Source: an uncultured Bacteroidales bacterium (GTDB taxonomy: Bacteria > Bacteroidota > Bacteroidia > Bacteroidales > Paludibacteraceae). From it: DNA of 56,977 bases. The stretch is from the NCBI GenBank assembly GCA_946187555.1, contig CAMHQP010000006.1, positions 1 to 56,977 of the forward strand, given 5' to 3'. This document shows positions 16,964-24,255 of this stretch, piece by piece. Made by a program: the position numbers and the translations under genes. The number at the start of each line of letters is the position of its first letter. The first letter of the stretch is position 1. The notes beneath the pieces were generated by a model, which worked only from the letters and a program-made list of their open reading frames with translations, did no database searches and was not told the origin of the DNA.

Positions 16964-18838
16964 ATGGCAAAGAATAACAAACCGTATTTGGATCAAGAAG
17001 GAAAGGCGTTGCCGTACCCGTGGCTCATCAATTTGATGTTGCTGTTAGTGGGTGGTTCTCAGACGCTGCGTTTGCGTTTCTGGAGTCGCAAACCCCGTCA
17101 CATCGCCGAGAAGACGCTCCGTGACATCCTTACAATCTCGCGCGACACGGTCTATGGCCGCGAGCATCATTTCGATCGTATCTTGAGTGCCACGACGGCG
17201 GAAGACCTCTTCCGGCTCTACCGTCTGTATGTGCCGGTGAACAACAGTTTCGAGACGCTGCGCCCGTACGTAGAGCGGCATAAGCATGGCGAGGAAGATG
17301 TCCTTTTCCCCGGCAAGCCGGACATGTACGCCACCACCTCGGGTACAACCTCGGAGCCGAAGTGGATCCCGATGACGCATAAGTACCTCAAAGACGTGTA
17401 TGGCAAGATGAGTCATATATGGACGTGGAACTTCGTCAAGCACCGCAGTCGTATTTTCGGCGGACATATCTTCACGACCGTCGGTAAGGAATGCGAAGGC
17501 TACGCACCGGACGGCACGCTGTTCGGCGCGGTGAGCGGTGTGCTCGTGCGCGATATCCCGGCGATCATCAAGAAGCACTACACAAGCCCCGCAGCCGTTA
17601 TGTCGATCCCCGACTACACAGCGCGTAACTACGTGCTGATGCGTTTGGCGCTTCAACACCGCGACGTGACCCTGTGGGCGACCGCTAATCCCTCGACCAT
17701 CCTCGAGTTGCTGCGCGTGATGAACGAGAACATCGAGGAGATGATCACCGACATCGAGAAAGGTACCATCTGCGAGGATTTCGAGATTCCTTATGAGATC
17801 CGCTCCGAACTGGACGCGTATATGTCTCCGAGACCCGAACGGGCGGCTGAGTTACGCAAGATATTAGCGGAGAAGGGGCATCTGTACCCGCGGGATTTCT
17901 GGCCGTGGTTGCAGTATTTCAGTACGTGGAAATGCGGTAACACCAAGATCTACATGGAGAAATTCATGGATCAGTTCGATTGGAACAAGACCTATTATCA
18001 GGAGTTGGGTTATATTGCCACCGAGTGCCGTTTCGGTTTCTCGCTGGACGACACGAACGAGTCGGTGCTCTTCCCGCAGTTCCATTACTACGAGTTCGTG
18101 GAGGAGTCCGAGTTGGATAGTCCCCGCAAGCATTTCCGTCAGATCGATGAACTGGAGTTCGGCAAGCGTTACTGCGCGTACGTGACCACCTATTCGGGCT
18201 TGTTTAGGTATAACATGAACGACCTTGTGGAGGTGGGCGGTAAGTACAAAGAGACCCCGACCGTACATATGGTATCGAAAGTGAACGGCATCGTGTCCAT
18301 GACGGGCGAGAAACTATATGAACCGCAGTTCATGGACGCCGTGCATCAGGCAGAGGAAGAGACGGGTATAAAGACCAAGTTCTTTGTGGGCTTTGCCGAT
18401 GTGGAGGAGTCGAAGTATCATTTCTACTACGAGTTCGCGGACGAGAAGATTCGTCAGGAACAGGCGGAAGCGTTTACCAAAGTGGTGGACGAAAAGCTGC
18501 AGCATATCAACCTCGAGTACGAATCCAAACGGCAGTCGTTCCGTCTGCACGAGCCCGAGACGCATATATTATTGAGTAACGCGTACGCGCGTTTTAAGGC
18601 GGCGTGTCTGAAGGACGGATTTAGGGACGGACAGTTTAAGTTCAACCTGCTGATGCAGGATGAGAAACGCCGTACCAAATTCAATATGTTGCAGCGCTGG
18701 GAGTCGCGCTTCGATAAGTTTAGTGAGAACATTATTAACAGAGCCAATAAGATAGATGACCGACAAAAAGAACGCGCCCAAAAGCGTACTGAACGGCGTA
18801 CAAACCGTCGTACTCGATCTAGACGGGACGCTGTATGA
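16964..18838 (+). CDS. GH3 family protein (acyl-adenylate/amide synthetase-like)
   Basis: 624 residues from the ATG at 16964 (MAKNNKPYLDQEGK). The open frame extends 93 nt upstream, but that part lies over the promoter. The fold belongs to the GH3 family (PF03321), whose plant members adenylate an acid and couple it to an amino acid; bacterial roles are poorly known. The ATP-binding motif TSGTTSEPKWIP (about 124-135), FSTWKCGN, YIATECRFGFS and YNMNDLVEV are in family order. The C-terminus is very basic (RAQKRTERRTNRRTRSRR) and overlaps the next gene by 83 nt, so the tail may be a by-product of a lost earlier stop. Grouping with an acyltransferase suggests work on lipids, which is inference. 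Confidence 0.88.
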   Translation: MAKNNKPYLDQEGKALPYPWLINLMLLLVGGSQTLRLRFWSRKPRHIAEKTLRDILTISRDTVYGREHHFDRILSATTAEDLFRLYRLYVPVNNSFETLRPYVERHKHGEEDVLFPGKPDMYATTSGTTSEPKWIPMTHKYLKDVYGKMSHIWTWNFVKHRSRIFGGHIFTTVGKECEGYAPDGTLFGAVSGVLVRDIPAIIKKHYTSPAAVMSIPDYTARNYVLMRLALQHRDVTLWATANPSTILELLRVMNENIEEMITDIEKGTICEDFEIPYEIRSELDAYMSPRPERAAELRKILAEKGHLYPRDFWPWLQYFSTWKCGNTKIYMEKFMDQFDWNKTYYQELGYIATECRFGFSLDDTNESVLFPQFHYYEFVEESELDSPRKHFRQIDELEFGKRYCAYVTTYSGLFRYNMNDLVEVGGKYKETPTVHMVSKVNGIVSMTGEKLYEPQFMDAVHQAEEETGIKTKFFVGFADVEESKYHFYYEFADEKIRQEQAEAFTKVVDEKLQHINLEYESKRQSFRLHEPETHILLSNAYARFKAACLKDGFRDGQFKFNLLMQDEKRRTKFNMLQRWESRFDKFSENIINRANKIDDRQKERAQKRTERRTNRRTRSRRDAV

Positions 18839-19382
18839 CAAGACGGGGTTGGCAAGACGCATGGTGCGCCGCCTATGGTGGTGCCTGCCGCTCTTAGCCG
18901 CCGAACGACTTGCACGTAAGAACATGCACTATGTGCAATACGCCTCCCAAGAGGAGTTTTTTGCTGCTTTCTTCCGGCATATGTCCCGCGGACACTGGTG
19001 GACGAGAAGCATGGCTGCTACCTGGTATCACACCGTGTATATGCCGACGATGATTCGGCTTATTCGCCGTTATCATACCCCGCGACCCGAAGTGATGGCG
19101 CTGGTAGAAGAGGCGAAAGCGCAAGGACTGCAGTTGGCTATCTATTCGGACTACGGCTGTGTGATCGAGAAACTCGAGGCACTCGGCATCGATCCGTCGC
19201 TGTTTGACCTGATGGTGGCTGCACCGGAGTTAGGTGCGCTCAAGCCCTCCGAGCCCTGTGCGCGGAGAGTGATGGAGCTATTAGGTGCCAAACCCGCGAC
19301 CACGCTCTTTGTGGGAGACCGGAACGATAAAGACGGAGAGTCGGCTCGCGCTGTCGGTGCTCGATTTATGATTGTAGATTGA
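18756..19382 (+). CDS. HAD-superfamily hydrolase
   Basis: 208 residues with HAD motif I DLDGTLYD (D21, D23), motif II in AIYSDYG, a lysine in GALKPSEP, and motif IV GDRNDKDGESARAVGA. The cap between motifs I and II is helical (type C1), as in phosphoglycolate-phosphatase-like enzymes. The start ATG lies 83 nt inside the end of the GH3 gene; no other start precedes motif I. The stop codon TGA is part of a heptamer array (19363-19403), so the last residues (MIVD) are encoded by repeat DNA. The substrate is unknown. Confidence 0.88.
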   Translation: MTDKKNAPKSVLNGVQTVVLDLDGTLYDKTGLARRMVRRLWWCLPLLAAERLARKNMHYVQYASQEEFFAAFFRHMSRGHWWTRSMAATWYHTVYMPTMIRLIRRYHTPRPEVMALVEEAKAQGLQLAIYSDYGCVIEKLEALGIDPSLFDLMVAAPELGALKPSEPCARRVMELLGAKPATTLFVGDRNDKDGESARAVGARFMIVD

Positions 19383-19403
19383 AGATTGGAGATTTTTGAT
19401 TTC
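19363..19403. repeat. Heptamer array, GATTNNN x6 (HAD/acyltransferase junction)
   Basis: Six units beginning GATT run from the end of the HAD gene, through its stop codon, to the base before the acyltransferase ATG. Confidence 0.85.
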
Positions 19404-20288
19404 ATGGTGAATAAACGATACATTGATCTGAAAGTGACGGAGGGCACGTATGTGCCGCCGGTGACGATCGACTATCCGGAAGACGATCCGTATGAGGGGT
19501 TATACAAGCCCGTTTATGATCGCGATTTTCCTGCAGTAGATGCTACTTATCCCTATGTGGACGATCGTTTGAGCAGACGTCTTCTTATCTGGTGCGGCTG
19601 TCATGTGGTGTTACGTCTGTTAGGGCTTATTCTGCGCCTGAAATACGGTTTGCGCTGGAAGATGGAAGGCGACAAGAAATGGTCGCGTTGCTCATGGACG
19701 CTGCGCCGCAGACTGCGCAAATACGATCTGAGTCACGGAGCTATCACGATTGCGAATCATTGTTACCGCCATGACTGCGCGTCGGTGTTGAGCTCGATAC
19801 ATGCTTCGCATCATCTGCGTATTCCCATGTTCGCGCCGAACTTCCGCACCAAGGATCAGGTGTTCCTCTGCATGGTTGGCGGCATTCCTATCCCTGCTCC
19901 GGAGGCAGGCTTGAGTGCGATGAAAGCGTTCAATGCTGCCTTTGATGAATTCGACCGCCGCGGGTATTGGTTTCATATCTTCCCCGAGGCCAAACGCTGG
20001 GATTGGTACAAACCGCTGAGGCCTTTTCAGAAGGGCGCTTTCACGATGGCGTACAAGTATAACAAACCCATTATTCCCTTCGCCGTCACCTATCGTGAGC
20101 GAACGGGTATATGGCGTTTGTTGGGTTCTAAAAACGAACCTCTGACGCAGGTCATCATGGGGGCACCTATCTTCCCGGATACGACTCAACCGAGGGCGGC
20201 GGAGACCGAACGATTATTGAACGAAACACATGCAACCATATGCCGGTTAGCGGGAATAGAACACAATACGTGGCCTAGCTCGCTCTAA
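19404..20288 (+). CDS. 1-acyl-sn-glycerol-3-phosphate acyltransferase-like protein
   Basis: 294 residues from the ATG at 19404 (MVNKRYIDLKVTEGTYVPP). An earlier TTG at 19386 lies in a heptamer array and is not preferred. Motif I is NHCYRHD (H-x4-D, about 118-124) and motif III is FPEAKRW, both of the PlsC/LPLAT family (PF01553). A hydrophobic stretch (LLIWCGCHVVLRLLGLILRL, about 55-75) should sit in the inner membrane. It is 21 nt after the HAD gene and cotranscribed with GH3 and HAD. The acceptor lipid is unknown. Confidence 0.83.
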   Translation: MVNKRYIDLKVTEGTYVPPVTIDYPEDDPYEGLYKPVYDRDFPAVDATYPYVDDRLSRRLLIWCGCHVVLRLLGLILRLKYGLRWKMEGDKKWSRCSWTLRRRLRKYDLSHGAITIANHCYRHDCASVLSSIHASHHLRIPMFAPNFRTKDQVFLCMVGGIPIPAPEAGLSAMKAFNAAFDEFDRRGYWFHIFPEAKRWDWYKPLRPFQKGAFTMAYKYNKPIIPFAVTYRERTGIWRLLGSKNEPLTQVIMGAPIFPDTTQPRAAETERLLNETHATICRLAGIEHNTWPSSL

Positions 20289-20383
20289 TACTCGCACGAC
20301 TTCAGGCACAGCCTTCGTAGAGTGCTACGTATTGTTCTACGCTTTTCGGTCGGCAAAACAAGTTTACCTCCCGAGATTTTAAA

Positions 20384-21313
20384 ATGAAGAAACCTCTCCC
20401 TATAATAGCTCTTTTGGTGTCGATGATCATCTGGTCGGTGAGCGGCATCGCTATCAAGCACGCGTTGGCCGTCTTACCGCCGTTCACGATGATTGTGATG
20501 CGTTTTGTGCCTTCGGTGCTCCTGATGCTCATTATCGGTCTGGTGCGCCGCAAACACTCGCTTTTCTGTCTGCAGAAAATGGAACTCAAAGACCTGCCGT
20601 TGTTTCTCATTGCGGGTTTCTGTCAGCCTTTCCTCTATTATCTGCTCGAGACCTATGCCTACGATGCTCTCAATAGTCCGACTATCGCGGAGACTTTGTT
20701 ATCCACGAGTCCGCTACTCAGCCCGATCTTTGCAGCGGTGTTGTTGCGGGAACGGGTGACGAAATACAACATCCTTGGTATCCTGATCTCGACGGCTGGT
20801 GTCTTTGCCCTCACGCTCGCGGGGAGCACGAACTACTCCATCGGTAGTTATTGGGGTATTCCTTTGGCTTTCGCTGCCGTCTCGGCCGCCGTCATCGACT
20901 CGATCATGATGCGCAAAGCGCCACTGAAGTATAGCTCGCTCTCGTTCGTGTTCTACACCCAACTGGTGAGCCTCTGTTTCTTTATCCCGATCTGGTTTGT
21001 GAAGGAAGGCCCGCAGGTCTTTGACAATGCCCAATGGACATTGGATAATGGACAATTTGTAACCGCCCTCTGGTGCGTAGGCTACCTGACGGTTTTTGCC
21101 AGTGTGATCGCGTTTATCCTCTTCTGTTATGCCCTGCGCCAGATCGGCGTGACGCAAGCGAATGCGTTCAACAATATCCGTCCTGCGTTTACGGCCTTAT
21201 GGATGTTTCTATTCTTCAGCGAACATCTGCCGCTCGCCAAATGGATAGGTATGGGTTTAATCATTTTCGGATTATTTGTGTGCCAAAAGCATGAAAAAGT
21301 TTCCGATTCTTAA
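20384..21313 (+). CDS. EamA/DMT family transporter
   Basis: 309 residues forming about ten transmembrane helices in two five-helix halves, typical of the 10-TMS drug/metabolite transporters (two EamA domains). The N-terminus KKPLPIIALLVSMIIWSVSG and the second-half VIAFILFCYALRQIGVTQAN are family-like. A five-unit heptamer array (21025-21059) encodes DNAQWTLDNGQF in a loop between helices. The substrate cannot be predicted. The 95 nt upstream hold no recognisable promoter of the local type. Confidence 0.88.
   Translation: MKKPLPIIALLVSMIIWSVSGIAIKHALAVLPPFTMIVMRFVPSVLLMLIIGLVRRKHSLFCLQKMELKDLPLFLIAGFCQPFLYYLLETYAYDALNSPTIAETLLSTSPLLSPIFAAVLLRERVTKYNILGILISTAGVFALTLAGSTNYSIGSYWGIPLAFAAVSAAVIDSIMMRKAPLKYSSLSFVFYTQLVSLCFFIPIWFVKEGPQVFDNAQWTLDNGQFVTALWCVGYLTVFASVIAFILFCYALRQIGVTQANAFNNIRPAFTALWMFLFFSEHLPLAKWIGMGLIIFGLFVCQKHEKVSDS
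21025..21059. repeat. Heptamer array, CAATGGA x5 (in EamA gene)
   Basis: Five degenerate units, in frame, in a loop of the transporter. Confidence 0.85.
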
Positions 21314-21319
21314 GATTTC

Positions 21320-21350
21320 TTGCATATACGAATATTTATTCGTAAATTTG
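21320..21350 (+). promoter_or_regulatory. Promoter of the steroid-reductase operon
   Basis: The -33 TTG (21320-21322), a 20-nt spacer and -7 TAAATTTG (21343-21350) lie just after the EamA gene. The three-gene operon therefore has its own promoter, 37 nt ahead of the first ATG. Confidence 0.72.
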
Positions 21351-21387
21351 CACACTATTTTGGTGCGAAATTTAATAACAAACAATT

Positions 21388-22197
21388 ATGCCGATAGAAA
21401 ACATTTACTCTATTGATTTCTTTTACGACTTGCTGTACATCATGTTTTTGGTGGGTTTAGTCGTGTTCGTTTCCCTGTATTTCGTGGATGCCGGTTATGG
21501 TAAGATGCGTTCTGAGAAATGGGGACCGTCGATGAACAACAAAGTAGGATGGTTGCTGATGGAGTGTCCGGTGTTCTTCGTGATGCTGTACCTCTACTTC
21601 AAGTCCTTCCCGCTCTACGGAGGCGTGACAAAGAATGTGCCGTACTGGTTGTTTTTCCTGTTCTTTGAGTTCCATTATTTCCAGCGCTCGTTCATCTTCC
21701 CGCTGATGCTGAAGGGTAACGGCAAGATGCCGGTGGTGATCATGATGCTGTCGGTTATCTGGAACCTCATTAACGGATATATTCAGGGTTACTGGCTCTT
21801 CCATCTTGCGCCGCAGTACTATCCGGATCTCTATACCTCGTCGTGGATAACGAGTCCGCAGTTCATCATCGGTACGGTTATTTTCTTCACGGGTTGGATC
21901 ATCAACATGCACTCGGATCATGTGATTCGTCACTTGCGTCAACCGGGCGATACGAAGCATTACTTGCCCAAGAAAGGTCTGTACCGCTACGTGACGAGTG
22001 CGAACTATTTAGGTGAGATCACCGAGTGGCTCGGTTTTGCTATCCTTACCTGGTCGCTGGCAGGACTGCTGTTCTTCTGGTTCAGTTGCTGCAACCTCGT
22101 GCCGCGTGCGCACTCGATCTACCTCAAATACGAGCAGGAGTTTCCTGATGAGTTCGATCGCAAAAAACTGAAACGAATAATACCGTTTATTTATTAA
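21388..22197 (+). CDS. Steroid 5-alpha-reductase family protein (3-oxo-5-alpha-steroid 4-dehydrogenase-like)
   Basis: 269 residues, about six transmembrane helices, with the C-terminal domain of the SRD5A family (PF02544). The diagnostic C-terminal stretch reads KGLYRYVTSANYLGEITEWL, then NLVPRAHSIYLKYEQEF and a final KRIIPFIY. Known members reduce the delta-4 double bond of 3-keto steroids with NADPH, giving 5-alpha products, in the membrane. The stop overlaps the next ATG (TAATG), and a flavin reductase and an SDR follow, so a pathway acting on steroids or bile acids is likely. Direct substrate evidence is absent. Confidence 0.88.
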   Translation: MPIENIYSIDFFYDLLYIMFLVGLVVFVSLYFVDAGYGKMRSEKWGPSMNNKVGWLLMECPVFFVMLYLYFKSFPLYGGVTKNVPYWLFFLFFEFHYFQRSFIFPLMLKGNGKMPVVIMMLSVIWNLINGYIQGYWLFHLAPQYYPDLYTSSWITSPQFIIGTVIFFTGWIINMHSDHVIRHLRQPGDTKHYLPKKGLYRYVTSANYLGEITEWLGFAILTWSLAGLLFFWFSCCNLVPRAHSIYLKYEQEFPDEFDRKKLKRIIPFIY

Positions 22198-23474
22198 TGA
22201 CGAATAAATTATTTACTCCTTTCCAATTAGGACCTATCACGCTGCGGAATCGTATTATCCGCAGCGCTGCTTTTGAGAATATGGCGCGTGCAAATGCGCC
22301 CACTAAAGAGTTGCAAGACTATCACGTGTCTGTGGCGCATGGTGGCGTAGGAATGACCACTGTGGCCTATTGTGCAGTCGATCTGAGCGGTGTCTCTTTT
22401 GACGGACAACTCTATGTCCGCCCGGAGATCATTCCTGATATGAAGAAGATGACCGACGCCATCCATAAAGAGGGCGCGAAAGCATCTATTCAGTTGGGGC
22501 ATTGCGGCAACATGACGCATATGTCCACCTGTCATTGTATTCCTGTGAGTGCCGACACGTGGTTCAATCTCTACAGCCCGACGATTCATCGTCGCCTCAA
22601 AGTGTCGGAAATCAAGACTATCGTGAAGCATTTCGGTGAGGCCGTGGATTTCGCCCGTGAGTGCGGATTTGACTGCGTGGAGATTCATGCCGGTCATGCG
22701 TACCTCATCTCGCAGTTTATTGCGCGTCGTACCAACCATCGTCACGATGAATACGGAGGCTCTTTTGAGAACCGTGTACGCTTCATGAACGAGGTGCTCG
22801 ACGAGGTGATGGTGCATGCCAAGGACGACATGGCCGTAGTGGTCAAGACGAACATGTGGGACGATTGCTGGCAGGGCGTGTCGATCGAAGAAGGACTGCA
22901 AGTAGCGCGCGAGATCGCCAAGCACAAAGTACATGGCATCGTGCTCTCCGGCGGAACAGTAAGCCGTAGCCCGATGACCATCCTCGGCGGAGCTATGCCG
23001 ATCAAAACGCTCGCGCATTACATGCCGATGAAAACACTCTGGTGGCTCAAAGCGGCCCTTCATATACCGTACGTAGGCGCTATCATGACGCCGACCGTGC
23101 CGTTTAAGGAACTGTACTTCATGGATAAAGCTAAGTATTTCCAGGAGCAACTCAAGGACATTGATATCCCGCTGATCTATGTGGGTGGTGTACAGAGCGG
23201 TGACAACTGCCAGCAGATCATGGACGAAGGCTTCGAGCTCTTCCAGATAGCCCACGTGCTTATCAAGGATCCGGACTTCGTCAAACATGTGCAGGAAAAC
23301 GCACATTACAATGCCGGTTGTAAGCGCTCCAACTACTGCGTAGGGCGTATGTACAGCAAGCAGATGAAATGCCACGAGTGCGTAGAACGCGACGGCGAGC
23401 AGATACCGAATAATATCCAGCGTGAAATCGTCAAATTAGAGAAAGATGCTAGCATTAGTAACGGGCGCAAGTAG
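22197..23474 (+). CDS. OYE-family NADH:flavin oxidoreductase (possible delta-4 steroid 5-beta-reductase)
   Basis: 425 residues. Residues 1-350 form an FMN-binding TIM barrel of the old yellow enzyme family (PF00724): FTPFQLGPITLRNRIIRSA at the start, then VEIHAGHAYLISQFIARRTN, RHDEYGGSFENRVRF and YVGGVQSGDNCQQI. The tail contains four cysteines spaced C-x6-C-x10-C-x2-C (GCKRSNYC ... KCHEC), reminiscent of the Fe-S site in 2,4-dienoyl-CoA reductase and BaiCD/BaiH, but the FAD/NAD domain of those proteins is missing. The gene overlaps its neighbours by 1 and 29 nt. A role reducing the steroid delta-4 bond is inferred from context. Confidence 0.85.
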   Translation: MTNKLFTPFQLGPITLRNRIIRSAAFENMARANAPTKELQDYHVSVAHGGVGMTTVAYCAVDLSGVSFDGQLYVRPEIIPDMKKMTDAIHKEGAKASIQLGHCGNMTHMSTCHCIPVSADTWFNLYSPTIHRRLKVSEIKTIVKHFGEAVDFARECGFDCVEIHAGHAYLISQFIARRTNHRHDEYGGSFENRVRFMNEVLDEVMVHAKDDMAVVVKTNMWDDCWQGVSIEEGLQVAREIAKHKVHGIVLSGGTVSRSPMTILGGAMPIKTLAHYMPMKTLWWLKAALHIPYVGAIMTPTVPFKELYFMDKAKYFQEQLKDIDIPLIYVGGVQSGDNCQQIMDEGFELFQIAHVLIKDPDFVKHVQENAHYNAGCKRSNYCVGRMYSKQMKCHECVERDGEQIPNNIQREIVKLEKDASISNGRK

Positions 23475-24225
23475 CGGTATCGGTCTGCAGTACGCCACCC
23501 AACTCGCGCGGGACTATCACTGCGATTTGCTGTTGGTCAGTAACCAGCAGAAGGAACTCGACGAGGTAGCCAATGACCTCGCTCGGAAATACAACGTCAA
23601 GACCGTAGCACATTTTGCAGACCTCAGTCTGAGCGACGCGGCGGAGAACCTGTATGAGTGGTGCAAGAAAGAAGGCTATGAGGTCGACATCCTCATCAAC
23701 AACGCCGGCGTCTTCTTCTTCAATCCTTACTGCGAGACCTCGATGAAGCGTATCGAGTTGATGCTGCAGTTGCATGTGATGACCGTGGCTAAGCTCACGC
23801 GGCTCTTTGCCGCCGACATGTGTGCGCGCAGGCGCGGGTATATATTAAATATGAGTAGCATGTCAGCTTGGATGGCGATGCCGGGTATCCAGACCTACAA
23901 TGCCTCCAAGGCCTTCATCTATAATCTCTCCAAGTCGTTGTGGTACGAACTCAAGCCCTATAACGTACATATCACGGTGATGGCACCGGGTGCCGTAGAT
24001 ACGGGACTATTTGGTTTGGCACCCAACCTGCGTAAGCTCGCCGTGGCTCTGACCGTTTCTATTCCGCCGGAGAAACTGGTGAAGCGGGCATTGAAGAAAC
24101 TATTCAAAGGCAAGAAAGCCGATACTCCGGGTTTCATCAACTGGCTTTCTACACCGTTGCTCAAGCACACACCCGATTGGATGTTGTTCCTTGCCCAGAA
24201 GAAACTCAAACCGTATATGCATTAA
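23446..24225 (+). CDS. Short-chain dehydrogenase/reductase (possible 3-hydroxysteroid dehydrogenase)
   Basis: 259 residues of the classical SDR fold: cofactor motif TGASSGIG (7-14), INNAG, catalytic Ser in MSSMSAWMAMPG and Y-x3-K in TYNASK. The C-terminus has extra basic residues (KKLFKGKKAD) and a hydrophobic segment, as in membrane-associated SDRs. The start lies 29 nt inside the OYE gene. With the two reductases it could interconvert the 3-keto and 3-hydroxy groups of steroids or bile acids; the alternative is a fatty-acid or other lipid ketoreductase. Confidence 0.85.
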   Translation: MLALVTGASSGIGLQYATQLARDYHCDLLLVSNQQKELDEVANDLARKYNVKTVAHFADLSLSDAAENLYEWCKKEGYEVDILINNAGVFFFNPYCETSMKRIELMLQLHVMTVAKLTRLFAADMCARRRGYILNMSSMSAWMAMPGIQTYNASKAFIYNLSKSLWYELKPYNVHITVMAPGAVDTGLFGLAPNLRKLAVALTVSIPPEKLVKRALKKLFKGKKADTPGFINWLSTPLLKHTPDWMLFLAQKKLKPYMH

Positions 24226-24229
24226 AAAA

Positions 24230-24255
24230 AATAGCGCTGCGTGCGCTATTTTTTT
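24230..24255. terminator. Bidirectional terminator between the steroid operon and ctpA
   Basis: The stem AATAGCGC (24230-24237) / GCGCTATT (24243-24250) with a 5-nt loop is flanked by A-rich sequence on the left and T-rich on the right, so it can act on both converging transcripts. It covers the ctpA stop codon. Confidence 0.8.
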
